64,000 nucleotides of DNA from Sarcina sp034439435. GTDB lineage: Bacteria > Bacillota > Clostridia > Clostridiales > Clostridiaceae. Under the pieces are notes generated by a model. That model was not told the DNA's origin, did no database searches, and saw only the letters and a list, made by a program, of their open reading frames with translations. The stretch spans positions 930,001 through 994,000 of the forward strand of contig NZ_JAPCKJ010000001.1 of assembly GCF_034439435.1 (NCBI RefSeq), in the 5' to 3' direction. Of the stretch, positions 35,355 to 44,804 are shown piece by piece; the stretch's first letter is position 1, and the number at the start of each line of letters is the position of its first letter. The translations under genes were made by a program, and so were the position numbers.

Positions 35355-37148
35355 TTATAACTCATACTCTCTACATCTATTTTCTACTTCCTCATCAACC
35401 TCTGCTTTCATATAAGTGCCTTCTTCTCTATATTCTTCTTCACTTACATTTGCATTTCTATGAAGATAAGCTACAACTTGTTGTGCTGTATATGGAATTA
35501 TATATTCCTTACTTTTTAAAGTATATGGCAGTTCTTCGCTTATAGCATTTAATAATTCTTCTAAGTTTATTCTTTCCTTAGCAGAAACTTTTACTACCTT
35601 ATTATATATTGAAGAATATTTTTCCTCTAATTCATTTAATTTTTCTTCATCAGCTTTATCAATTTTATTAAGAACTAATATTTTTGCTGATTCTAAGGCC
35701 TTTAATTCACCTAAGACTTTTTCTACAGCTACTATCTCTTCTTGTGCATTATCTGAAGATGCATCCACAACATGACATAGAAGATCTGAATATATAACCT
35801 CTTCCAAAGTTGATTTAAATGCTTCAACTAATTCGTGAGGTAATTTACTAACAAATCCAACTGTATCAGTTAAAGTTATATCTCTATTATCAGGAAGTTT
35901 TATGGCTCTTGTTGTAGTATCTAAGGTTGCAAAAAGCATATCCGCTTCAAAAACTTTATCCTTAGCTTGAGTAGCTAATGTTGAGGCAGATTCTTCACAT
36001 AAAGTATTTCTTAAAGTAGATTTTCCTGCATTAGTGTATCCAACTAATGAAACTTGTGAAGTTTTATCCTTACTTCTTCTTTCCCTTTGAGTTTCTCTTA
36101 TTTTCTTAATCTTTTTAAGTTCTGCTTGAAGATCATATATTCTTTCTTTTATATGTCTTCTATCTATTTCAAGTTTCTTTTCTCCTGGTCCTCTTGTTCC
36201 TATTCCACCACCAGTTCTAGACATTACAGTACCAAGCCCCATAAGTCTAGCTGCTCTATATTTTAACTGAGCAAGCTCTACTTGAATTTTAGCCTCTCGT
36301 GTTTTAGCTCTTCTTGAGAATATTTCTAAAATAAGAGTTGTTCTATCAATTACCTTAACTCCTAAGTTAGCTTCAAGATTTTTAACCTGTGCTCCTGATA
36401 ACTCATCATCAAAAATTACTAAGTTAGCTCTTGTTAACTGCCTTATATTAGCAATCTCTAAAACCTTACCTCTTCCTATATAAAAGGCAGCATCAATTTT
36501 ACTTCTATTTTGGAATACTTTCTCTAAAGTAGGGATATCACAAGCCTTAGCAAGTTCTTCTAACTCATCTAAACTTTCTCTTGTGTCACATCCAACTAAA
36601 ATAGCTCTTTCACTATCATCTTCCTCAACGTTGCTTGTTTTAATAACTTCTTCAACATGGTTGATCTTATCTAAAATATTAATTTGTAGACATTGATCTA
36701 TAGTTAAATGAGGATACTCTTCATTTATAAGAAGCTCATTTTCTACATAACAAAATCCTAAAGAAGCATCTTTAGCCTTTCCTTCTTCCACAGCTATAGC
36801 CATTATTACATCAAGTTTTAATTTCATAAGTGCAGATATGTCTAAAGCTGAAAGTCTACAAACTCCACTTGGATGAGTATGTATTATTCTAATTCCAGAT
36901 AATCTTTTTTCATGTATATCTATTAATGGAATCTCTACACTTGAAGAGTCTCCTATAGCTACACTGATTACCTTTCCTTTTCTATTTATTCCTACACTAA
37001 TTTCTCTTTCTATTTGAGAAGATAATCTAGAAATAATATTTATTATATCTTCTGTACAAACACTATATTTAGGTACGTTTAATTTATAAAGTTCTTCTAA
37101 TTCTTTTAACACTGAATTCCTTATACCATCAGTATTTCCATGTATCAT
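35355..37148 (-). CDS. hflX: GTPase HflX with an N-terminal JAMM-like metalloprotease domain
   Basis: HflX splits stalled or stress-damaged ribosomes. The C-terminal about 400 residues are standard: the N-terminal HflX domain with GTRGPGEKKLEIDRR, P-loop GYTNAGKSTL, switch II DTVGFVSKLP and NKID. The first about 165 residues are extra. There H90-T-H92, S100 and D103 form HTHPSGVCRLSALD, an exact HxHx7SxxD zinc motif of JAMM/MPN+ proteases, with Glu47 or Glu49 as a possible general acid. The total of 597 residues is far above the about 420 of plain HflX. GAGGTGG precedes the ATG; monocistronic. Confidence 0.92.
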   Translation of the reverse strand: MIHGNTDGIRNSVLKELEELYKLNVPKYSVCTEDIINIISRLSSQIEREISVGINRKGKVISVAIGDSSSVEIPLIDIHEKRLSGIRIIHTHPSGVCRLSALDISALMKLKLDVIMAIAVEEGKAKDASLGFCYVENELLINEEYPHLTIDQCLQINILDKINHVEEVIKTSNVEEDDSERAILVGCDTRESLDELEELAKACDIPTLEKVFQNRSKIDAAFYIGRGKVLEIANIRQLTRANLVIFDDELSGAQVKNLEANLGVKVIDRTTLILEIFSRRAKTREAKIQVELAQLKYRAARLMGLGTVMSRTGGGIGTRGPGEKKLEIDRRHIKERIYDLQAELKKIKKIRETQRERRSKDKTSQVSLVGYTNAGKSTLRNTLCEESASTLATQAKDKVFEADMLFATLDTTTRAIKLPDNRDITLTDTVGFVSKLPHELVEAFKSTLEEVIYSDLLCHVVDASSDNAQEEIVAVEKVLGELKALESAKILVLNKIDKADEEKLNELEEKYSSIYNKVVKVSAKERINLEELLNAISEELPYTLKSKEYIIPYTAQQVVAYLHRNANVSEEEYREEGTYMKAEVDEEVENRCREYEL

Positions 37149-37180
37149 ATATTACCACCTCGTAATATTTATTATGTTTC

Positions 37181-37209
37181 TTGACAATTTTCATTTAATT
37201 TTATACTAT
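37181..37209 (+). promoter_or_regulatory. SigA-type promoter of hpt
   Basis: TTGACA and TACTAT with 17-base spacing, 46 bases upstream of the hpt ATG. Confidence 0.7.
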
Positions 37210-37254
37210 AAATACAATATTGTAAATAATACGGAATAGTTAGGGGAGAAAATC

Positions 37255-37779
37255 ATGGAAGATAAGAACAGAAATATATTACTTTCTGAAGAACAAATTA
37301 AAGAGCAGATAGCTGTTGTAGGAAAAAAAATAACTGAGGATTATAAAGATAAGAATCTTTATGTTTTATCTTTATTAAGAGGAAGTTTCATATTTGCAGC
37401 TGACTTAGTTAGAGCAATTGATACTAAAACTCAAATAGGATTTATGACTACTTCAAGTTATGGTCACGGTGAAGAAAGTACTGGAATAGTTAAAGTTGTA
37501 AATGATATTCCAGATAACATTGAAGGTTTAGATGTTCTAATAGTTGATGATATCATAGATTCAGGTATAACAATGGATTTTGTTATAAACCATGTAAAAT
37601 CATTAGGTGCTAAATCAATTCAAACTTGCACCCTTTTAGATAAACCATCTAGAAGAAAAGTTGATTTAAAACCAGATTATTGCTGTTTTGAAATCGAAGA
37701 CTTATTTGTTGTTGGTTACGGATTAAACTATGGTGACCACTACAGAAATATTCCTTACATATTTAACTGGGAAAAATAA
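37255..37779 (+). CDS. hpt: Hypoxanthine phosphoribosyltransferase
   Basis: Purine salvage enzyme making IMP or GMP from hypoxanthine or guanine and PRPP. The 174-residue product shows the PRPP loop VLIVDDIIDSGITM (about 98-111) and the flexible loop SSYGHGEES, as in Hpt. AGGGGAG precedes the ATG. It has its own promoter and a terminator shared with yunB. Confidence 0.95.
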   Translation: MEDKNRNILLSEEQIKEQIAVVGKKITEDYKDKNLYVLSLLRGSFIFAADLVRAIDTKTQIGFMTTSSYGHGEESTGIVKVVNDIPDNIEGLDVLIVDDIIDSGITMDFVINHVKSLGAKSIQTCTLLDKPSRRKVDLKPDYCCFEIEDLFVVGYGLNYGDHYRNIPYIFNWEK

Positions 37780-37781
37780 TT

Positions 37782-37806
37782 AAAAGGAGGATTTTCCTCC
37801 TTTTTT
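37782..37806. terminator. Bidirectional terminator between hpt and yunB
   Basis: Stem AAAAGGAGG / CCTCCTTTT with a 5-base loop followed by further T. Confidence 0.9.
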
Positions 37807-37811
37807 AACGC

Positions 37812-38498
37812 CTAATTATTATCTTCCACATTTTCATTAATTCCTTGGAGTATATTGCTACCCCACATACTCTTCGGAACCTCTCCTACTATAACTGTAT
37901 CAGAGATCGGAATTTGATTTACCACTTCAACCTCTTTAGATTGGAGTGGTAATATTATTTTAAGATTAGTTTTTACATCTACTAAAATTTTATGCCTAGT
38001 CTGATTTATGCCTGCACTCTCAAAAATAGAGTCATAAGACACCTCTACTCTTCCTATTGGTTCCATCTTAACAGTTATACTTGGTCCCCAATAAGACATT
38101 ATATTATTTTTAGTTATATAACCAATAGGCATCTTAACTCCTATTGAACCAATCTCCTTTATATCAGCTTGTGACTTTATAGCCACCTCTGTTGCTAAAT
38201 CATTTAACTTTATTGTATCTGCCTTAAGCATTTTTATATCTCCTAAAGAATCTTTTTCAACATTTATCACATTATCATAATCAAACTTTTCTGTATAAAC
38301 CTCAACTATATTTTTATTTATAACATCTAATGTTTTAGCTCTCATTTCAGAATCTGCTACAAGTAAAACTGTAGGAGCAATTATTTTATCAAAAGCATAT
38401 ATAAAACTTATAAAACCGGCAATAATGATTATTATGATTATTATTAAATATTTTTTAAAATCTATATTTATATGTTTATTTTTTTTTACATAATACAA
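37812..38498 (-). CDS. yunB: Sporulation protein YunB
   Basis: A 228-residue membrane-anchored protein with one very hydrophobic N-terminal span (about 17-37, an isoleucine run). The outer part contains IGVKMPIGYIT and the C-terminal ILPLQSKEVEVVNQIPISDTVIVGEVP, as in YunB, a sigma-E-controlled mother-cell protein needed for full sporulation. The start is TTG, six bases after AGAGGTG. The exact biochemical role is unknown. Confidence 0.88.
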   Translation of the reverse strand: MYYVKKNKHINIDFKKYLIIIIIIIIAGFISFIYAFDKIIAPTVLLVADSEMRAKTLDVINKNIVEVYTEKFDYDNVINVEKDSLGDIKMLKADTIKLNDLATEVAIKSQADIKEIGSIGVKMPIGYITKNNIMSYWGPSITVKMEPIGRVEVSYDSIFESAGINQTRHKILVDVKTNLKIILPLQSKEVEVVNQIPISDTVIVGEVPKSMWGSNILQGINENVEDNN

Positions 38499-38540
38499 AG
38501 GCTACACCTCTTATAAATTGGTTTACTCTTAATATTATTA

Positions 38541-38549
38541 TGCTATAAT
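38541..38549 (+). promoter_or_regulatory. Extended -10 promoter of the penicillin-binding protein gene
   Basis: TGCTATAAT, 85 bases upstream of the ATG, with GTTTAC 17 bases before the TATAAT. Confidence 0.5.
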
Positions 38550-38634
38550 AATATATAATATTTCTTTAAATATATAATAATATAATCATTTAGTTTTTTA
38601 GAAATAGAAAGTTTTATTATGTTAGGAGGAAAAA

Positions 38635-41229
38635 ATGACTGACAAAAAAAGAGAGCATAAAGATAGAAAGCAGAAGAAAAAATCAGATAAAAATCAATCG
38701 AAGGTGAAAAAATTCTTTAAATGGTTCTTTATAGGAATTCTGCTTCTAGGGATAACTGCCGCAACAGTAGTTGGAGTTTACGTTCTTTCAATTATACGTT
38801 CTGCTCCAGATTTAGATGTTCAGGCAATTCAATCTCTAAATCAGCCATCCATTCTTTACGATGATCAGGGAAATTTTATGGATAATGTTATTACTCGTGA
38901 ACAACGTTATGTAGTTACATCTGAAGAAATCCCTGACAATTTGAAAAACGCTTTTGTAGCTATTGAAGACGAAAGATTTTATGAGCATAAGGGAATAGAC
39001 ATTAGAAGAATTTTTGGGGTTATAGTTTCTAATGTTAAAAATAAACTATCAGGAAGTAATACGGTTCAAGGGGCCTCAACTATTACTCAACAGCTTATAA
39101 AAAATGCAGTCCTTACAAACGAAGTTAGTTACGAAAGAAAAATAAAAGAAATGTACTTATCTTTAGAATTAGAGAAGCACCTTTCAAAAGATGAAGTTCT
39201 TACTACGTATTTAAATACAATACCAATGGGTGGATATCAATATGGTGTTGGTGCCGCTGCACAAAGATTTTTCAGCAAGAATGTTTCAGATTTAACATTA
39301 GTTGAATGTGCTTATTTAGGAGGACTTACTCAAGCACCTACTGCTTATGATGGTCTTTCAGAAGCTAATAAAGCTGATCCAAGTAGATATTTAAATAGAA
39401 CTAAATCTGTACTATTTAAAATGCATTAACTAGGATATATTACAGACGAAGAATATAACAATGCAATAAATGAAATTGATACAAATGGTATTAAATTCAC
39501 CCCTAATACTAAATTAAGCAAAACTAACTTTGAGTGGTTTACAAGACCTGCTATAACACAGGTTAAACAAGATTTAATTACTAAATATAAATACACTCAA
39601 GAGGAAGTTGATAAACTTATAGCTAATGGTGGATTAAAAATCTATACTTCTATGGATAGAAATCTTCAAAATAGTGTCCAGGAAGTCTTAGATGATCCAA
39701 GTAACTATAAAGCTATAACAGGTAACCCTAATGAACAAAACGAAGAAGGGGTTTATAAACTACAAGCATCAGCTACAATAATAGACTATAGAACTGGTCA
39801 TGTTAAAGCTTTAGTAGGAGGAAGAGGTGAACAACCTCCAATGTCTCATAACAGAGCTTACTACGATTTAAAATCTATAGGATCAGCAACAAAACCATTA
39901 ACTGTTTATGGGCCTGCTATTGATTTAGGTCTTGGTGGTGCTGGTTCTGTAGTAGATGATTCTCCATTAACAAATAAACAATTAGCTTCTACTGGTTACA
40001 AAGAACAACCTAAAAATGAATATAATAGCTACAAAGGTTATTTAACATTTAGAGAATCAATAAAAATTTCTAGTAACCTAGGTGCTATAAAAGTTGCTAA
40101 TGACGTTGGCACTTCAAACTCTATAGCTTACGGAGAAAAACTAGGTATGGTTTATGGACCTAATTCTAGAGGAGTTTCAACAACAGCATTAGGTCAATTC
40201 CAAAATGATCCTAATAACCCTGATGGTGGAAACACATATACTCTTGCTTCTGCATTCGGAGTTTTTGGTAATAACGGAGTTAAGACAGATGCTAAATTAT
40301 ACAATAAAGTACTTGATTCTCAAGGAAACGTACTTCTTGATTCAAGTACTCCAGAAGAAATAAAAGTATTTAGTCCTCAAACTGCATATATAGTTTATGA
40401 TATGCTTAAGGAACAAGTAGACTCTGGTTCTGCTAAGCCAGCTAAATTTGGTAACATACCTGTTGCTGGTAAGACTGGAACAACTACTGGAGATAAAGAT
40501 TATCTATTTGCAGGATTAACACCATATTATTCTGCAGCCATTTGGATTGGATATGATCAACCTAGAGAAATGAAAACTAGTAGTGGTACTGTTACTTCTC
40601 CAATATTCGGAAAAATAATGGGTATAGCTCATAATGGATTGGAATATAAAGAAATTCAACAACCAAGTGGAATAAGCAAGGTTGCTGTATGTAAGGATTC
40701 AGGCCTTAAGCCAACTTCACTTTGTGCTCAAGATCCTAGAGGTAGTAGAGTTTATTATGATTGGTTTGTTGATGGAACTGCTCCTACTCAATACTGTGAT
40801 AATCATGTAAAAGTAAGAGTAAACAAATTAAATAATAAGCTTGCTTCAGATAGCACTCCAGCTAGTCTTGTAACTGAAAAAGTGTTCTTAAGAAGAAGCT
40901 GGGCTTTAGGTCAAACATTAGATTCAAAATATATGGCTCCTGGTTCATATGATAATACTACTTCTTTACCAGCAGAAGAAAATAAACCTAATGAAAACAA
41001 ACCAAATGATGGTAATAATAATGCTAATGAAAATAAGCCAAATGAAAATCCTAAACCAGAAGTTCCAGGTGATAATTTAAGTGACAATAATGGTAATATT
41101 AAACCTCCATTAACTCCACCAGGAGATAATTCAAATAATAACGGTGGTAATAATACTACTCCACCTGGAAATGTAAACAATGGAAATAATACAAACCAAA
41201 ATGATCACAATAATAATATTACGCAATAA
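38635..41229 (+). pseudogene. Class A penicillin-binding protein 1A, interrupted by one in-frame stop
   Basis: Bifunctional peptidoglycan synthase gene, 864 sense-equivalent codons, broken by TAA at 39427-39429 (codon 265). The frame before and after it is the same and fully open. The first part (to 39426) has a Lys-rich cytoplasmic start, a TM (about 30-52) and the GT51 glycosyltransferase domain with EDERFYEHKGID, GASTITQQLIKN and the ELEKHLSK stretch. After the stop comes LGYITDEEYNNA, the usual continuation of the GT51-TP linker. Then follows the transpeptidase domain with SATK (Ser417), SSN and KTGT, and an Asn/Pro-rich tail. The change is one base away from GAA, AAA or CAA. AGGAGG precedes the ATG. 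It may be a true mutation or a sequencing error. Confidence 0.88.
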
Positions 41230-41262
41230 AGCTAAATCTTTCTTGCATTTTAACTATCATTA

Positions 41263-41306
41263 AAATAAAGCCACTATGAAATAAAAATTTCATAGTGGCT
41301 TTATTT
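41263..41306 (+). terminator. Terminator of the penicillin-binding protein gene
   Basis: A 19-bp stem (core GCCACTATGAAA / TTTCATAGTGGC) followed by TTTATTTAT. Confidence 0.9.
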
Positions 41307-41520
41307 ATCTCATACTACTACCTTAACCTATGTAATTTTCTAACTTTTAATGAATAATCTATTAATATTTCATTCATATTCTAACTTATTCCTCTCCTTT
41401 CAAATATCACACATATGAATAACGAAATATTAGTTCTTGCATTTTTTTATTATTCATATTAAAATTAATTATAAATGCAACGTAAAATTTAAAATGTTAT
41501 ATCAACAGAAGGAGGAATTT

Positions 41521-42921
41521 ATGGAAATAATAAACAATATGATAGTTAGCGTCAATGATTTTCTTTGGGGTAATATATTAATCATTTTATTAATTGGTAC
41601 AGGTCTTTTCTTTTCTTTTAAAACTAAATTCGTTCAATTTAGATACATAAAAGAAATGTTCCGTCTTTTAGGTGACGGTATAGGAAAGTCAACTAAAGAA
41701 AAAGGTGGAGTTTCTTCATTTCAGGCTTTTTGTATAAGTACAGCATCAAGAGTTGGTACTGGTAACATAGCTGGTGTTGCTATAGCAGTAGCCGTAGGTG
41801 GTCCTGGTGCAGTTTTTTGGATGTGGCTTATAGCTTTAATAGGTTCTGCATCTAGCTTTGTAGAGAGTACATTAGCTCAAATATATAAAGTTAAAGATAA
41901 AGATTCTTTCAGAGGTGGTCCTGCTTACTACATGGAAAAAGGACTTGGAAAGAGATGGTTAGGAATTATTTTCTCAATTCTTATTACAATCTGCTTCGGA
42001 TTCGTATTTAACGCAGTTCAGGCTAACACAGTAAGTATTGCATTCAGTAGTGCATTCGGTATTTCACAAGCTGCTATTGGTATTATCTTAGCAATAGTAA
42101 CAGCCGTAGTTATCTTTGGTGGTATTCATAGAGTTGCTAAAGTTTCAGAAATAATCGTTCCTGTCCTAGCGGTTCTTTATATACTTATCGCTCTTGTAGT
42201 TGTAGTTTTAAACATAACTGAAATCCCATCAGTATTTAAACTTATATTTGAATCAGCCTTTGGAATAAAACAATTAACAGCCGGCGGACTTGGTGCTGCA
42301 GTTATGCAAGGTATTAAGAGAGGTTTATTCTCTAACGAAGCTGGTATGGGTAGTGCTCCTAATGCGGCTGCAACAGCAGATGTTTCACACCCAGTTAAAC
42401 AAGGTTTAATACAAACTTTAGGTGTATTTACTGATACCTTATTAATCTGTTCATGTACAGCCTTCATAATATTAGTTTCTGGTCAATATGCTGATAGTAC
42501 ATTAACAGGTATAGAATTAACTCAACAATCACTTGTATCTGAAATAGGACCTTTCGGAGCTTATTTTATAGCAATCTGTATATTACTATTTGCCTTTAGT
42601 TCTATTGTAGGTAACTTCTATTATGGTCAAACAAATATAGAATTTATGAACACAAAAAAATGGCTATTAAATGCATACAGAATTCTTGTTATAGGTATGG
42701 TTTTATTTGGCTCAGTTGCAAAAGTTGATTTAGTTTGGAATTTAGCGGATCTTTTCATGGGTCTCATGGCTATATTAAACATAATAACTATACTATTCCT
42801 AGGAAAATACGCTTTCCTTGCTCTTAAAGATTATACGGCTCAAAAGAAAGCTGGTATTAAGGAACCTGTATTTAAAGCATCTTCTATACCTGGATTAGAA
42901 AACGTAGAAGAATGGCAATAA
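41521..42921 (+). CDS. Sodium:alanine (or glycine) symporter, AGCS family
   Basis: Polytopic transporter of 466 residues with about ten to twelve hydrophobic spans. The family marks SFQAFCISTASRVGTGNIAG and FSNEAGMGSAPNAAA are present. It imports alanine or glycine with sodium. The open frame reaches 28 codons further upstream, but GAAGGAGG lies before the ATG at 41521, and MEIINNMIVSVNDFLWG is a family-like start. A 10-bp inverted repeat (41413-41422 / 41449-41458) lies in the leader; no glycine riboswitch is visible. It converges with a small unknown gene at a shared terminator. Confidence 0.93.
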   Translation: MEIINNMIVSVNDFLWGNILIILLIGTGLFFSFKTKFVQFRYIKEMFRLLGDGIGKSTKEKGGVSSFQAFCISTASRVGTGNIAGVAIAVAVGGPGAVFWMWLIALIGSASSFVESTLAQIYKVKDKDSFRGGPAYYMEKGLGKRWLGIIFSILITICFGFVFNAVQANTVSIAFSSAFGISQAAIGIILAIVTAVVIFGGIHRVAKVSEIIVPVLAVLYILIALVVVVLNITEIPSVFKLIFESAFGIKQLTAGGLGAAVMQGIKRGLFSNEAGMGSAPNAAATADVSHPVKQGLIQTLGVFTDTLLICSCTAFIILVSGQYADSTLTGIELTQQSLVSEIGPFGAYFIAICILLFAFSSIVGNFYYGQTNIEFMNTKKWLLNAYRILVIGMVLFGSVAKVDLVWNLADLFMGLMAILNIITILFLGKYAFLALKDYTAQKKAGIKEPVFKASSIPGLENVEEWQ

Positions 42922-42922
42922 T

Positions 42923-42957
42923 AAAAAGCTTTGAGATTTCATTCTCAAAGCTTTTTT
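42923..42957. terminator. Bidirectional terminator
   Basis: Stem AAAAAGCTTTGAGA / TCTCAAAGCTTTTT with a 6-base loop, between converging genes. Confidence 0.9.
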
Positions 42958-43348
42958 ATATTAATCTTTCAAATATAACTTTTTTTTCAATACTTAAATC
43001 TTCTTGATTTATTGTAATCTTAAAAATTTGAGGGCAACCCTCTTCTCTCCACTTTTTCATATAAGCTGGTGTAGCTTTATAACTATAATAATAAACTTCC
43101 TCATATTCGTCTGAAAACTCTAATACCTCTTTTTTACTGTCTTCACTTAAGCTTAATATTTTCTTGTCCATATTATTTAATATAGGCCAAAAGTATTTCA
43201 TTGGTATGTTATACTTAAATTCATTATTAACTACTCTACTCTCAAATAATGCTCTTTTTAATATTCTATCTTCTTTATGGCACTCATCTATATTCGCTCT
43301 AAATATAACCTTGCCTCTCTTATCTTCATCTAACTTTATGTTTATCAT
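42956..43348 (-). CDS. Unknown protein (130 residues)
   Basis: Soluble, charged protein without signal or membrane span. It is rich in Lys, Glu and aromatic residues, with a YYYSYKATPAYMKKWREE segment in the middle and a beta-like end. AGGAG lies 11 bases upstream of the ATG. The frame is clean and the gene ends at a shared terminator, so it is probably real. I do not recognise its family. Confidence 0.6.
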   Translation of the reverse strand: MINIKLDEDKRGKVIFRANIDECHKEDRILKRALFESRVVNNEFKYNIPMKYFWPILNNMDKKILSLSEDSKKEVLEFSDEYEEVYYYSYKATPAYMKKWREEGCPQIFKITINQEDLSIEKKVIFERLI

Positions 43349-43401
43349 ATAATAAACAACTCCTATTCATAATACTATGAAATATAGCATTCATTTAAAA
43401 T

Positions 43402-44478
43402 CTATAAATCAAACTTACTTAAAATTGATTCTCCAAACAATTTTTTTATAATATATTTTATTCCTTCCACTTCAAGAGACTTTTTCTTAACCATTATAAG
43501 CCTTCCATTATCAATAATATCTTCCTCTGAATAGGTGGTTAATGCTAATTCTTCCTTTATATCTTCAATCCATTCTTGAGAATAATAAGTTTTTAACCCT
43601 CTTAGAAACTTATTTTTTATAAATGGTATTATACTATTTCCTAATACAAATACTATTTCACAACCATTGATATTCATTAAAAGACTATTAAAATCATCAT
43701 TTTCTTTAAAGTTATTACTCTTATTTCCTGGAACAATTATAACATCTAAATCCACATCTTCTATAGATTTTAAATTTTCAAAATTTATATTATATATTCC
43801 GCTATTTACTATATTCTTTTGCGTTCCTACTAATTCTACAGAAATTATTTCTCTATTTAAGGTTTTATTTATACTTTCAAAAATTTCTAAAAATGAAATA
43901 ACTGTACTAACAACCATTTGATCATAAACAAAAATTCCAATTTTTCTTTCTTTTAAAGCCTTAACATTTGTAGTAAAATCCTCTCTAGATAATCTATATG
44001 AATATCCATCCTTGTTTTTATACATAATCTTAAAGCCTATTTTCTCTAACCTCTCTCTTTTACCATCTAAAGAAACTGTATCTAACATATATAATCCACC
44101 GAACTCATAAAAGAAACATTCTAATATAAGTTGTACAGCTTCAGTTCCATATCCTTTTCCTCTATGTGAATTTTCTATTCTAACATTTAATCTAGCAGTT
44201 TTAGTCATAGAATCATACCCATGAAAACTTGCTTCCCCAACTGGATTATCATCATAATCAAATACTAAACAATAAAGATTTCTTCCATCTGTAGGACTCA
44301 CCATCTTTTTATAGAAACTATCCCACTTATACCTAGGAAAAGATATTATTTTACCTACGTCAGTCATACTGTCCATATCTCCCCATAATCTTTCAGTATA
44401 GCTTAGTTCTTCCAAGTACGGTGTTCTTATATAAACTTTTCTTCCCTCTCTTCTATAGCAGTTTCTTTTTTCTATCAC
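43402..44478 (-). CDS. GNAT acetyltransferase fused to a DJ-1/PfpI-like domain
   Basis: The 358-residue product has two parts. Residues about 15-165 form a RimJ/RimL-type GNAT domain with VRIENSHRGKGYGTEAVQLI, the acetyl-CoA-binding loop. Residues about 180-345 resemble the DJ-1/PfpI or class I amidotransferase-like fold, starting KIGIFVYDQMVVSTVISFLEIF and with LDVIIVPGNK. The nucleophile elbow, normally carrying a Cys, reads FVLGNSII, so this half is probably not catalytic and may bind a ligand. The start is GTG with only a weak ribosome site. It is divergent from the polyamine regulator across 326 bases. Confidence 0.7.
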   Translation of the reverse strand: MIEKRNCYRREGRKVYIRTPYLEELSYTERLWGDMDSMTDVGKIISFPRYKWDSFYKKMVSPTDGRNLYCLVFDYDDNPVGEASFHGYDSMTKTARLNVRIENSHRGKGYGTEAVQLILECFFYEFGGLYMLDTVSLDGKRERLEKIGFKIMYKNKDGYSYRLSREDFTTNVKALKERKIGIFVYDQMVVSTVISFLEIFESINKTLNREIISVELVGTQKNIVNSGIYNINFENLKSIEDVDLDVIIVPGNKSNNFKENDDFNSLLMNINGCEIVFVLGNSIIPFIKNKFLRGLKTYYSQEWIEDIKEELALTTYSEEDIIDNGRLIMVKKKSLEVEGIKYIIKKLFGESILSKFDL

Positions 44479-44804
44479 ATTACCACACCAATCATTTATT
44501 AATTCAAGAGTATTTTATCATAAATTACCACAAGCTGTGAAACTTTTTTACCAGTATTTAAGAATTATTCTTTTCTTGTTTAGTTATACTAAATTTAATA
44601 ATAAACTTATCTAAACTGCATAACATATATTTCCTTTCAAAGTTGCTAGTTTACTCTTTTTGAGGGATATATCATTTCAAATATATTTTTTCATTTTTTT
44701 ATTGATTTTTATTTCAAAAGTATTTATAATTATTTATGTTTGTTTAGTAATTTTAAACTTAAAGTTTAGTAAAACTTATAGTTAATGAAATTGAGGTGTA
44801 AAAC
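44479..44804. other. Divergent intergenic region with recurring TTTAGTAA motifs
   Basis: No gene seen. It holds the palindrome TTTAGTTATACTAAA (44579-44593), two direct GTTTAGTAA copies at 44742-44750 and 44764-44772, and the palindrome TAAACTTAAAGTTTA between the latter (44754-44768). Confidence 0.6.
44742..44772 (+). promoter_or_regulatory. Candidate operator of the polyamine locus
   Basis: Two GTTTAGTAA copies 22 bases apart (about two helical turns), with a 7-bp palindrome bridging them, 33 bases upstream of the regulator start. Operator function is inferred. Confidence 0.4.

Noticed and set aside
40911..41180. Open frame on the minus strand across the Asn/Pro-rich tail
   Set aside because: A low-complexity shadow of the penicillin-binding protein tail, without a ribosome site.
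41311..41520. Glycine riboswitch before the sodium:alanine symporter
   Set aside because: The conserved glycine-riboswitch core is not seen; only a 10-bp inverted repeat is present.
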